DNA from: PALSA-1316 sp964499365
Lineage (GTDB): Bacteria > Nitrospirota > Thermodesulfovibrionia > Thermodesulfovibrionales > UBA6898
DNA length: 64,000 bases
Reading direction: 5' to 3'
Assembly: GCA_964499365.1 (NCBI GenBank)
Contig: CAZCKU010000013.1
Location: 76,085-140,084 of the forward strand
Part shown: piece by piece, positions 44,372-52,876 of the stretch
Numbering within the stretch: position 1 is the first letter of the stretch
How the letters are laid out: each line of letters opens with the position of its first letter
Position numbers and translations under genes: made by a program
Notes under the pieces: model-generated
What the model saw: only the letters and a program-made list of their open reading frames with translations
Told to the model about the DNA's origin: nothing
Database searches by the model: none

Positions 44372-45876
44372 CTCTTCCTGCCGGCCCCTTTCTCGGTCGT
44401 GCGGCCGCTCCTGCCGTATTGATCATCGAGCCGGATGATATCATCTTCGCCCAGGTAGCTCCCGGACTGCACCTCGATAAGCTCCAGCGGAATCCTGCCG
44501 GGGTTCTCCAGCCGGTGCGTCACGCCAAGGGGGATATAGGTCGACTCGTTTTCGGAAAGGGTCACCACCCTGCGGTCCCTCGTGATGCGGGCAGTCCCTT
44601 TCACGACGATCCAGTGCTCGGCCCGGTGCATATGCTTCTGCAGCGAAAGGCTCGCCCCCGGATTGACCGTGATACGCTTCACCTGGAACCGCTCGGAGCT
44701 GTCTATGCACTCGTAGGCGCCCCACGGCCTGTTCACCCGCCGGTGCAGCAGCACTTCATCACGCTTCTCTTTTTTCAGATGATCAACCACCTGCTTAACC
44801 GTCTGGGCCTGGTCGCGCCGTGTGACGAGGACCGCGTCCGCTGTCTCGACCACCACACAGTCGTTGAGCCCGCTGACCGCGACCAGCCTGCTGCCGGCAA
44901 AGACCAGCGAGTTGGCAGAATCCTGAACGCAGACGTCTCCGGATATCGCATTCCCGCGGCCGTCCTTCGGCAGCACGTCCCAGAGCGCGGACCACGAACC
45001 CACGTCATTCCAGCCCGCGTCAAGCGGCACCACGACCGCCTTACCGGTCTTTTCCATGACAGCATAGTCTATGGAGTCAGCAGGACATGCGCCAAATTCC
45101 TGTGCATTAAGCCGCAGGAACTCCAGGTCCTGAACCGACGCCTTATATGCCTTCTGGCAGGCACTGAACATGGCGGGTGCAAAGAGCTTCAGTTCCTCGA
45201 GGAAGGCAGACGCCCTGAACATGAACATGCCGCTGTTCCAGAGGTGGTCGCCCGACTTCACAAAGGCCCTCGCCTTCCGGAGGTCCGGCTTCTCTTTAAA
45301 CCCCTCGACTGCATAGGCCATGGCACGTTGCCCGGCCTTCCCGGGACGCCTTTGTTTCCTTTTATGGGCACTGCCCGCCTCCTTCAGCCTGACGCCTGCC
45401 CCTGTCTTTATATAGCCATACCCTGTCTCAGGACTGCCCGGAACGATGCCGAAGGTGACCAGCCTGCCCTCCCTGGCAAGCGCCCCGCCCAGCCTCACCG
45501 CTGCCTGGAAGGCGGCAATGTCCCTGATGACGTGGTCTGCCGGAAGCACCAGCAGCACAGGATCGCTGCCCTTGGCAGAGGCAAGCAGGGCCGCGACGGC
45601 TGCTGCCGGGGCAGTGTTCCTTCCCACCGGCTCCAGGATGATCGCCGTGGGCCTCGCATGGATGAGCCGCATCTGCTCGGCAACCATGAAGCGGTGATTG
45701 TCGTTCGAAACAATGAGCGGACCGGCGATATCATCCAGCCCCTTCAGGCGGAGGACCGTCTCCTGCAGCATCGTATGATGTCCAACAAGGGGAAGCAGCT
45801 GCTTCGGGTAGAGCTCGCGGGACAGAGGCCAGAGCCTCGTGCCCGACCCTCCCGAAAGTATCACCGGAAGAATCAT
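44368..45876 (-). CDS. manC: Mannose-1-phosphate guanylyltransferase / mannose-6-phosphate isomerase
   Basis: 502 aa, bifunctional type II. The N-terminal nucleotidyltransferase has LSGGSGTRLWPLSRELYPKQ and the sugar site FKEKPD. The C-terminal cupin PMI part has RPWGAYECID, VNPGASLSLQKHMHRAEHW, GTARIT and THRLENPGRIPLELIEVQSG. An unusual Lys/Arg-rich insert of about 20 residues (around 178-198, AHKRKQRRPGKAGQR) precedes the FKEKPD motif. It makes GDP-mannose, used by Gmd and Fcl encoded nearby. Confidence 0.95.
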   Translation of the reverse strand: MILPVILSGGSGTRLWPLSRELYPKQLLPLVGHHTMLQETVLRLKGLDDIAGPLIVSNDNHRFMVAEQMRLIHARPTAIILEPVGRNTAPAAAVAALLASAKGSDPVLLVLPADHVIRDIAAFQAAVRLGGALAREGRLVTFGIVPGSPETGYGYIKTGAGVRLKEAGSAHKRKQRRPGKAGQRAMAYAVEGFKEKPDLRKARAFVKSGDHLWNSGMFMFRASAFLEELKLFAPAMFSACQKAYKASVQDLEFLRLNAQEFGACPADSIDYAVMEKTGKAVVVPLDAGWNDVGSWSALWDVLPKDGRGNAISGDVCVQDSANSLVFAGSRLVAVSGLNDCVVVETADAVLVTRRDQAQTVKQVVDHLKKEKRDEVLLHRRVNRPWGAYECIDSSERFQVKRITVNPGASLSLQKHMHRAEHWIVVKGTARITRDRRVVTLSENESTYIPLGVTHRLENPGRIPLELIEVQSGSYLGEDDIIRLDDQYGRSGRTTEKGAGRKR

Positions 45877-45924
45877 TCAATCACCTCTCTGTTTGAGTTT
45901 CTGATAAGACCGTTCGTAAAGACA

Positions 45925-46234
45925 GATACCTTGTCATTGCCCGACTTGATCGGGCAATCCAGGAAACCATGAAAACACTGGATTCCCGCCTTCGCGAGGA
46001 TGACAAAACAGGGGGTCTTACTTATGGCCCCCTTAGTATTTGCTATCAAGCCAGAAAGCAGCAGGCGGATACCAGCGAGCAAGCTAACAGAACAAACTGT
46101 CTGTCATTCCACGTCCTGCCACCTTCAGTTTGTTTATGTCTGGATCCCCCGATTAAATCGGAGGATGACACTCATCTTCTTCGCTTGTTGCCTGCTAACG
46201 TGTTGGCTGGCTTGCCTTCGCTTGCCGGCCTGTT
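45925..46234. repeat. REP pairs and token arrays between manC and fcl
   Basis: REP-like ATTGCCCGACTTGATCGGGC (45935-45956) faces a degenerate GGATTCCCGCCTTCGCGAGG (45980). Tokens occur at 46060-46100, a REP relic at 46103, GGATCCCCCGATTAAATCGG (46142), and reversed tokens at 46178-46245 that run into the last codons of fcl. No gene is seen in 45877-46234. Confidence 0.75.
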
Positions 46235-47260
46235 TTAGCCTGTCTTTGCCTGATGCTCCAGGTACCACGCATACGACTTCCTGATGCCCTCTTCAATGCC
46301 GGTCTTCGGCTCCCACCCAAGGGCCCGTATCCGTGCATTGTCCATCAGCTTCTTCGGCGTTCCGTCAGGCATGGAGGTGTTCCAGACTACGTCTCCGCTG
46401 AAGCCGATGATCCTCTGGACAGTCCCGGCCAGCTCCCTGATCGTCAGGTCGGTCCCGGTGCCGACATTCACAAACTCGCCGATCTCCTTATGGCCATAGC
46501 GTTCCATCAGGAAGACGCAGGCGTCCGCAAGGTCATCCACGTACAGGAACTCCCGGAAGGGTGACCCGCTGCCCCAGAGTTCAACAACCGCCGTCGCCGC
46601 TGCCCCCTGTCGGTCCCTGTTCTTTTCCATGGCCTCTTTGCCCTCGTGAAATTTCCTGATCATGGCAGGCAGCACATGCGAACTCCGGAGGTCATAATTG
46701 TCATTCGGCCCGTACAGGTTCGTCGGCATGGCAGAGATGAAATCCGTGCCGTACTGCTCGTTATAGTATCTGCAGAGCTTGATGGCCGCAATCTTGGCTA
46801 TGGCATACGGCTCGTTCGTCGGTTCGAGCGGGCCGGTCAGCAGGTGCTCCTCCTTCATCGGCTGGGGTGCAAACTTCGGATAGATGCAGGAGGACCCGAG
46901 GTTCAGCAGACGTCTTGTCCCGGACAGATATGCGGCATGGATGATGTTCGATGCAATCATGATATTCCGGTAGATGAAGTCGGCCTTATACGTGCTGTTT
47001 GCCAGGATGCCCCCGACCTTTGCCGCAGCCAGAAAGACATACTCCGGCCTCTCTTTTTCGAAAAAGGCCTCCACGTCTGCCTGGCGGGTAAGATCGAGTC
47101 TGACAAAGGAGACACCCGGTCCCGGGGCGGTCGCGGGTTCCTTGCTGAAACAGTTCGAGACGATGTTCGCATAACCGGCAGACTGCAGCCTCCGGATGAT
47201 GGCTGCGCCGACCATACCGGTCCCTCCGGCAACGAATATCCGCGCGTCAGCCTGCATCAC
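46235..47260 (-). CDS. fcl: GDP-L-fucose synthase
   Basis: 341 aa SDR enzyme that epimerises and reduces GDP-4-keto-6-deoxymannose to GDP-L-fucose with NADPH. NADP loop GGTGMVGAAI; catalytic Ser in GSSCIYP and Tyr/Lys in YAIAKIAAIK; LYGPNDNYDLRSSHVLPAMI is diagnostic. An extra Lys/Glu segment (about 185-200, EAMEKNRDRQGA) is common in this subgroup. The last codons read as part of the adjacent token array (CAGGCAAAGACAGGC). It follows gmd by about 25 bases. Confidence 0.95.
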   Translation of the reverse strand: MMQADARIFVAGGTGMVGAAIIRRLQSAGYANIVSNCFSKEPATAPGPGVSFVRLDLTRQADVEAFFEKERPEYVFLAAAKVGGILANSTYKADFIYRNIMIASNIIHAAYLSGTRRLLNLGSSCIYPKFAPQPMKEEHLLTGPLEPTNEPYAIAKIAAIKLCRYYNEQYGTDFISAMPTNLYGPNDNYDLRSSHVLPAMIRKFHEGKEAMEKNRDRQGAAATAVVELWGSGSPFREFLYVDDLADACVFLMERYGHKEIGEFVNVGTGTDLTIRELAGTVQRIIGFSGDVVWNTSMPDGTPKKLMDNARIRALGWEPKTGIEEGIRKSYAWYLEHQAKTG

Positions 47261-47285
47261 ACCCCCTCAGGCCTCTGCATATACC

Positions 47286-48422
47286 TTATTCATGGAACCG
47301 CATCACCTTGTACCCCTGGCTCTTGCAGAGGCTGTCCCGCCCGGCCTCCTCCAGGTCCACGGCGACCATCTCGGCCACAAGCTCCTTAAAGGATATCTCC
47401 GGTTTCCAGCCAAGCTTCTTCCTCGCCCTGGTCGCATCGCCCAGCAGGGTTTCGACCTCGGTAGGCCTGAAGTACCGCGGATCGATCTCGACCACGACGT
47501 CGCCCGGCTTCAGGTGCGGGGCCGGCGTCTGTTTCTTTTTGCCGCTTATGCTGCTGACAATGCCTTTTTCCTTCACACCCGTGCCCTGCCATTCGATCTT
47601 CACCCCCACCTCTTTGAAGGCAGCCTCGACGAACTTCCGCACAGAGTACTGGTGGCCCGTGGCGATCACATAATCGTCCGGCCTCTCCTGCTGCAGGACG
47701 AGCCACATGGCCTTGACGTAATCACGGGCATGGCCCCAGTCACGCTTTGCATCCATATTGCCCAGGAAGATCTTCTTCTGGAGGCCGAGGCAGATCCGGG
47801 CCACGGCGCGGGTTATCTTCCGGGTCACAAAGGTCTCGCCGCGGACAGGGGACTCGTGGTTGAAGAGTATCCCGTTGCTCGCATGGATGCCGTACGCCTC
47901 GCGGTAGTTCACGGTGATCCAGTACGAATACAGCTTTGCCACTGCATAGGGACTCCTCGGGTAAAAGGGCGTGGTCTCCCGCTGCGGGGTCTCCTGCACC
48001 TTGCCGTACAGTTCGCTGGTGGAGGCCTGATAAAACCTCACCTTCTTTGTCATGTCCAGGATCCTGAGCGCCTCGAGAAGCCGCAGGGTGCCGAGCGCAT
48101 CGGCATTCGCCGTATATTCCGGGGTCTCAAAAGACACCTGGACGTGCGACTGGGCTGCCAGGTTGTAGAGTTCGTCAGGCCGGGTCTCCTGGATGATGCG
48201 GATCAGGTTGGTCGAATCGGTCAGGTCCCCGTAATGGAGCTTCAGCCGCAGCCCCTTCTCATGCGGATCGTGATACAGATGGTCGATCCTCTGCGTGTTG
48301 AACAACGAGGAGCGGCGTTTGATCCCATGAACAAAGTATCCCTTATTGAGCAGCAGTTCGGCAAGATACGCCCCGTCCTGCCCGGTGATACCTGTTATAA
48401 GCGCAACCTTCTGTTTTTTCAT
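47286..48422 (-). CDS. gmd: GDP-mannose 4,6-dehydratase
   Basis: 378 aa SDR enzyme. GITGQDGAYLAELLL (NADP loop), the family marker KRRSSLFNTQRIDH, catalytic Thr in QASTSELYGK, Tyr/Lys in YAVAKLYSYW, and NHESPVRGETFVTRKI are all present. An internal Lys-rich insert (about 288-300, SGKKKQTPAPH) lies before the motif EIDPRYFRPTEV. It feeds Fcl. Confidence 0.96.
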   Translation of the reverse strand: MKKQKVALITGITGQDGAYLAELLLNKGYFVHGIKRRSSLFNTQRIDHLYHDPHEKGLRLKLHYGDLTDSTNLIRIIQETRPDELYNLAAQSHVQVSFETPEYTANADALGTLRLLEALRILDMTKKVRFYQASTSELYGKVQETPQRETTPFYPRSPYAVAKLYSYWITVNYREAYGIHASNGILFNHESPVRGETFVTRKITRAVARICLGLQKKIFLGNMDAKRDWGHARDYVKAMWLVLQQERPDDYVIATGHQYSVRKFVEAAFKEVGVKIEWQGTGVKEKGIVSSISGKKKQTPAPHLKPGDVVVEIDPRYFRPTEVETLLGDATRARKKLGWKPEISFKELVAEMVAVDLEEAGRDSLCKSQGYKVMRFHE

Positions 48423-48484
48423 GAAAAAACCCCTCCCGTGTTTATGCTGTCATACAGCAAAATATTATACTATCTGACCTTACA

Positions 48485-48590
48485 AACTCACAAGGAAATA
48501 CAGGCGAATATCAGCGCATACAGACTGGCAGGCAGCAGGCGCAAACAGGCGGATACCGGTAATCAGGCAGGCGAATGCAACAGCGACCCC
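48485..48590. repeat. Token array 5' of gmd
   Basis: Plus-oriented tokens: GGCGAATATCAGCGCATACAG, ACTGGCAGGCAGCAGGCG, AGGCGGATACCGG, AGGCAGGCGAATGC (each read within 48500-48580). It marks the boundary between the GC-rich nucleotide-sugar genes and the AT-rich glycan island. No gene is seen in 48423-48690. Confidence 0.7.
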
Positions 48591-48690
48591 TCAATAAATA
48601 CTCCAATTATGTTTGGCACATCAAATGGGTGGCAGGTCCCATTGTCAATATCTATGCAATTTAAGCAACAACGTCCCAAAAGTAGTTTTT

Positions 48691-49476
48691 TTACCAAAAC
48701 AGTCTGTGTTTTCTCAAAAAACGAAGATAACTCTTAATGTGAAATACTGTATATTTATTTATCGGTTTACCAGTCGCCAAAAAAGCAGTACTCTTTCTAT
48801 CCCCCTCATATTGGACTGTAAGAGCAGGATAGTAAACAACCTGAAACCCGTTATCCCAAAATCTCTTACACCAGTCCATGTCCTCAACATAAAGAAAGTA
48901 ACCCTCATCCAAAAGCCCAACCTTATTAAGCGCTGCTCTTTTTAACATCATGAATCCGCCAATTACCCAATCAACTGGCTGAATACTGTCATATTCAAAT
49001 TCACGATTGAGAATTCCTGACTTCCTACGAATCATTTTAGCAATTGTTCTCTTTACCAACCGGTTAGGCGTTAGAAATTGACGGCAAGAATCCTGAATGG
49101 CACCATTAGCATTAACTATTTGAGGCCCAATTAGTCCAACATTTTGTGAGCGGAACAAGTAATCATAGGCAGCACGAAGACCAGACAGCACAATTACATC
49201 AGGGTTTACAATTGCAACGCAATTACCGCGAGCCAGATTAATGCCTGCATTCATTCCCCCTGCAAACCCAGTATTTGTTTCATTAAATCGCCAGTTGACA
49301 TAAGGGTGGCAACCTTGAAGTTCTTTTATTTTGTCTGCGCTATAGAGCGAATTTGACGAAACAATAATTTCATATGACAATGACTTGGCATTCATTGCAA
49401 TAGACTCCATACAGCGGCTGATATCATCAAGACAATGGTATTCAATCAGCACAAATGATATTTCTGGTACACTCAT
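48691..49476 (-). CDS. Family 2 glycosyltransferase (WbbL/rhamnosyltransferase-like)
   Basis: 261 aa. GT-A fold: IVSSNSLYS, the donor site FAGGMNAGINLARG and VAIVNPDVIV (NPDV in place of DxD, normal for WbbL-type enzymes), then VDWVIGGFMMLKR and GYFLYVEDMDWCKRFW containing the catalytic acidic residues. It likely adds a deoxyhexose such as rhamnose to the repeat unit on a lipid carrier at the cytoplasmic face. It is AT-rich like the rest of the island and is the last gene of the island proper. Confidence 0.9.
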   Translation of the reverse strand: MSVPEISFVLIEYHCLDDISRCMESIAMNAKSLSYEIIVSSNSLYSADKIKELQGCHPYVNWRFNETNTGFAGGMNAGINLARGNCVAIVNPDVIVLSGLRAAYDYLFRSQNVGLIGPQIVNANGAIQDSCRQFLTPNRLVKRTIAKMIRRKSGILNREFEYDSIQPVDWVIGGFMMLKRAALNKVGLLDEGYFLYVEDMDWCKRFWDNGFQVVYYPALTVQYEGDRKSTAFLATGKPINKYTVFHIKSYLRFLRKHRLFW

Positions 49477-49481
49477 GACAT

Positions 49482-49943
49482 TCAGATGTTATGCATAATG
49501 AAATCGTTGATAATTACTGAAACACTATTGCGAGACACTGGCTTAACAGAAAAAGATTTTGCTCGATCAATTGCAGCTTCCAGTTCAGCAATATTGTATA
49601 CACCAATTAAGAAGCCCTGGACCTCTAATGCACGAATGAGCTCCTCCTGCGAATGATTGTGTTCCCCGGCTAGTCTAGGAACTGCAACTATCCTTTTTCC
49701 CTTCTTCAAGCACTCCGATATAGTCCCATATCCACCATGTGTTATAACAACGGATGCCTTGTCTATATAAACCGACATTTCACTTGCAGAGAGAAACTGT
49801 GTCGAAACCGCTCTTGAAAAACTGTAGTTTGTATATCCCGCCTGAACAATAAATTCCTCAGTCAATTCAGATGAAAGTTCATCGATTTTTGACGCAAGCC
49901 TGGTAAACGGGATTGGTACATTTCCAAAGGTCACAAAAATCAT
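49482..49943 (-). CDS. Alg13/PssE-like glycosyltransferase catalytic subunit
   Basis: 153 aa from the ATG at 49943 (MIFVTFGNVPIPFTRL); upstream in-frame residues belong to the partner's frame region and are not conserved. VVITHGGYGTISECLKKGKR and VPRLAGEHNHSQEEL form the C-terminal half of a GT28 (MurG-like) fold that binds the nucleotide sugar. It must work with the Alg14-like anchor encoded just upstream, with which it overlaps by 4 bases. Usual sugar donors are UDP-GlcNAc or UDP-GlcA type. Confidence 0.88.
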   Translation of the reverse strand: MIFVTFGNVPIPFTRLASKIDELSSELTEEFIVQAGYTNYSFSRAVSTQFLSASEMSVYIDKASVVITHGGYGTISECLKKGKRIVAVPRLAGEHNHSQEELIRALEVQGFLIGVYNIAELEAAIDRAKSFSVKPVSRNSVSVIINDFIMHNI

Positions 49944-50398
49944 AAGATCAGACCGACACACCTTGCATTGGGATATTTGTCCTGAAGTGTAGGCCACTGT
50001 ATAAGAAACAGATCAACATATCTATATATAAACAAACCTGTTTTTGAAGGATTAACAACATTCGCGGCGGACTCAATAAAAATAATCCTCGAGCCAAGAA
50101 GATATTTACAGAGCAACATAGTTGGAATGGCGATCCCGGCACCAGTTGAAATAACAACCCCAGGTCGCTCTACCAGCACGTGCAAAAAAGACTGGAGTAA
50201 GTTCACCATGTACTTTAGAACAGATTTATGCGGATCAATAATGAAATAAACATGCTTGCCGGCAAGGGCCTCAACCGTATGGGAAGTCTTGAATGTTACA
50301 TAGTACGTATTTCCATTAACTTCCCGCGTAGCATCAAGAAGTTCTCGCAGATGCCCACCGTGGGACGAGATAAAGCAGATTTTTACTCTATTTGACAT
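49940..50398 (-). CDS. Alg14/PssD-like glycosyltransferase membrane subunit
   Basis: 152 aa from the ATG at 50398 (MSNRVKICFISSHGGHLREL). This is the N-terminal half of a split GT28 enzyme: SSHGGHLREL acceptor loop, VEALAGKHVYFIIDP, VVISTGAGIAIPTMLL, and IFIESAANVVNPSKTG. It recruits the Alg13-like half to the membrane. It overlaps the upstream nucleotidyltransferase gene by 11 bases. Confidence 0.88.
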   Translation of the reverse strand: MSNRVKICFISSHGGHLRELLDATREVNGNTYYVTFKTSHTVEALAGKHVYFIIDPHKSVLKYMVNLLQSFLHVLVERPGVVISTGAGIAIPTMLLCKYLLGSRIIFIESAANVVNPSKTGLFIYRYVDLFLIQWPTLQDKYPNARCVGLIL

Positions 50399-51062
50399 AT
50401 TCGCTCCTGAACCTACGCTCAAAGTCAACATACTTAACGTGGTTAGGATACTTTGCAGCCAATTTACCTTCCCGATCACAGAAAATAATCGGTGGTTCAT
50501 CAGCTCTCATTTTCTCATCAATTGTCGAAAGATCAAAAAAATAAATATCAAGCGGAAAGGAACTAAAAACTGCGCGTGTACGTTCAGTAATTACCCACAT
50601 AATAGCTTTCAGCCAACCGAAAGGTCCCTCAGAGGGGAACACACGAATATCAATGTCAGAGCTGGGATTGAATCTATTTAGGGATAAACTACCGTATGCC
50701 GCAGCTCCGTCGATAGCCAGTGCGCTACTTAATCTTTTTTCCAGACCGGCTACATAGCTGATAAATGCATCGGGGGTTGTCTGGCCCCTAGCCATGTGGC
50801 TTCTCATGGCATAAAAATGACCGTTCAGAAACATATTTATTGTGTGTGCAACGATAACGGCTATGAACACTGGACAGCGTGCCAATATCAATAAACAAAC
50901 CATCAGGATGTCCAGAACAATTTTAACCAAGGCTTCGCGGTAATCCATATACAGCATTCCCTGGAAGAGCCAGTAGGAAAAAATCACCCCAGAATCTGAG
51001 CGCAGCAATCGCTTAATGAAATCGCTGCGTATCCACACTGGCAGGCTCTTTTTCTTACTCAC
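50388..51062 (-). CDS. Membrane-anchored nucleotidyltransferase-fold protein
   Basis: 224 aa. N-terminal basic region, hydrophobic stretch about 46-80 (LVKIVLDILMVCLLILA, FIAVIVAHTINMF), then a minimal polymerase-beta-type nucleotidyltransferase core: AYGSLSLNRFNPSSDIDIR with Gly124-Ser125 and Asp136/Asp138 as metal ligands, and a third acidic residue likely in SFPLDIYFFD. The substrate is unknown. It overlaps the kinase gene upstream by 8 bases; such kinase-NTase pairs occur in other surface-polysaccharide loci. Confidence 0.75.
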   Translation of the reverse strand: MSKKKSLPVWIRSDFIKRLLRSDSGVIFSYWLFQGMLYMDYREALVKIVLDILMVCLLILARCPVFIAVIVAHTINMFLNGHFYAMRSHMARGQTTPDAFISYVAGLEKRLSSALAIDGAAAYGSLSLNRFNPSSDIDIRVFPSEGPFGWLKAIMWVITERTRAVFSSFPLDIYFFDLSTIDEKMRADEPPIIFCDREGKLAAKYPNHVKYVDFERRFRSEYVK

Positions 51063-51717
51063 TTGGCGTCAATCTCCCAATTATATTTTTCAAAGTTTCA
51101 CTTGCCGGACCGTCATTATTGATAATTATCCATTTAAAGGTCTTCGCACTTTTCATATAAAGTTCATATCTGAGGTCGAAGTTTCTGTCAACACGGACAT
51201 CCGGTCTCGAGCTAAAGATATTTTCTGGACTTCTAAGTATCAGGTATACAACATGATCAGACGGCAATAACATCACAAAAGCACGTCCAATTATGGTCTG
51301 GCCCAGTGACGTCATCTTTGTATCAACCATGACATCGATAAGGGTGTCATAGGCCCCACGGTCACAAACGAGCGTATCACCTCTCAGCAGCCGCGGCCAT
51401 ATCCTGAAAATAGTAACAATCCATACATCAATTAATTGCAAAATAATAAACAGGTAGGAAACAAGTTTTGACTTTTCAAAGTCGTGATATCCTATCACCA
51501 CGCCCTTATCTTTAATATAGTAGTTAAGTCCTGTAAGTCTGCATATGCCCAGCAATGGTTTAGAAGTTAAATTCATAAATCGCAGCCAGAGACTGCTTAC
51601 TTTCAAACCAAAGCTCTGCAACTCACTGCAAATCTTCTTGGCAAAATGAGTCTTGCCGGAACCGTCAACTCCAGTGACAAAAATTACCCTGGGGTGATTG
51701 TTGGCTAGCTTACGCAT
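51055..51717 (-). CDS. Thymidylate-kinase-like P-loop kinase
   Basis: 220 aa. Walker A GVDGSGKT (16-23), a DRGAYDTLID segment equivalent to the TMK DRY region, LILRSPENIFSSRPDVR in the lid area and INNDGPASETLKNI at the end. It diverges from housekeeping Tmk (no clear dTMP-specificity motif and a long middle part with hydrophobic segment LVSYLFIILQLIDVWIVTIF), so a different small-molecule or glycolipid substrate is likely. Overlaps both neighbours by 8 bases, tying it to the glycan operon. Confidence 0.8.
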   Translation of the reverse strand: MRKLANNHPRVIFVTGVDGSGKTHFAKKICSELQSFGLKVSSLWLRFMNLTSKPLLGICRLTGLNYYIKDKGVVIGYHDFEKSKLVSYLFIILQLIDVWIVTIFRIWPRLLRGDTLVCDRGAYDTLIDVMVDTKMTSLGQTIIGRAFVMLLPSDHVVYLILRSPENIFSSRPDVRVDRNFDLRYELYMKSAKTFKWIIINNDGPASETLKNIIGRLTPSE

Positions 51718-52876
51718 TGGGTACCAGAAGATTATTAAAGCTATCAGCTACAACGTCCCATGAAGGATACGTTTGCATGAATTTTATACATTCATTCCGC
51801 GATCTGTCATACAAATCCTGATCACTGCACAATGCAGCCATTGCTTTCGCGAGAGCTTTCACATTGCCGGGCGGAACTACACCCCCCCTACCTTCTATCA
51901 TTTCAGGCATGCCGTCAATGTCGGTTGAAATAACCGGCTTGCCCATTGCCATTGCTTCCAGAGCCCCCAGCGGCATATCAGACGGTACAAGAACAAATGG
52001 CAAAACCACCACGTCAGAAGCCAGCACATATTCCTTCACAGTATCTGGAGGCAGAAGGCCTGGAATAACGATCAATTTAGACTCAACGCCCAACTCAGCT
52101 ATCCGGTGCTTAAGTTGCACAATATCAGCGCTGTTATCAGTACGAGCAAGGATCAGCAGTATAAGATTTTCGTTCTGTAAAGACACCAACTTAAAAGCCT
52201 CAATGAGCAAAGCAACACCACGAATCTCATATAGTGAACCCATGTAGGAGAGAATTTTGGCAGGCCCGGGAAGGTTCAATTTTTTTCGCAGTTCTGACAT
52301 CGAGGTAACTTCCATATTCTCAGAGTTATGGCCCGGAGGAATAACCGTAATCTTCTTAACTCTCGTTCCCGCGCGTTTCAGAATGGCGGCATTTTTGTTA
52401 CTAAGTGCTACTGTCCGCACTATTGCATCCGAATTAATGAGATTAACTGTAAGGCTGAGCGGCACAACTGCATTCTTGTAATGGGTTAGCAATTGCTTGA
52501 AAGGAACCGAACATCTCTGGGCTCGAATAATTTCAGCGATGCGATAAAAAGGTCCAGTATATAACAATATTATTTTGCTATTTATCCCTGATAATCTAGA
52601 CTTTAAAATAGGAGTAAGAGGTGAAGCAGACCATACAATATAATCTGCGTCATTCATCAAAGCAAGATTCTGATTGGAAAAAAGGCCACCACTTCCAACG
52701 GCTCTAACCTCTAACTCATGTACTTGCCACTTATCATCATTCTGTTGTCCTTCTGAAAGCACAGTAATCTCATGGCCACTTACTTTAAGCCCATAAGCAA
52801 TTTCATATATGTAACGCCAAGGCATCAACCTTGCATTTTTCAAAGTAAAGTTGTGGCAGTAAAATAGGACTCTCAT
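51710..52876 (-). CDS. Family 4 glycosyltransferase
   Basis: 388 aa, GT-B fold. N-terminal acceptor domain (MRVLFYCHNFTLKNARLMPW, GHEITVLSEG); C-terminal donor domain with KILSYMGSLYEIRGVALLIEA and the E-x7-E motif region MPLGALEAMAMGKPVISTDI, then GGVVPPGNV. Predicted retaining transferase acting on lipid-linked glycan. Donor not predictable. 4-base overlap with the next transferase gene. Confidence 0.9.
   Translation of the reverse strand: MRVLFYCHNFTLKNARLMPWRYIYEIAYGLKVSGHEITVLSEGQQNDDKWQVHELEVRAVGSGGLFSNQNLALMNDADYIVWSASPLTPILKSRLSGINSKIILLYTGPFYRIAEIIRAQRCSVPFKQLLTHYKNAVVPLSLTVNLINSDAIVRTVALSNKNAAILKRAGTRVKKITVIPPGHNSENMEVTSMSELRKKLNLPGPAKILSYMGSLYEIRGVALLIEAFKLVSLQNENLILLILARTDNSADIVQLKHRIAELGVESKLIVIPGLLPPDTVKEYVLASDVVVLPFVLVPSDMPLGALEAMAMGKPVISTDIDGMPEMIEGRGGVVPPGNVKALAKAMAALCSDQDLYDRSRNECIKFMQTYPSWDVVADSFNNLLVPNA

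Noticed and set aside
44419..45972. 517-codon plus-strand frame opposite manC
   Set aside because: Antisense shadow; the minus-strand frame has complete ManC motifs.
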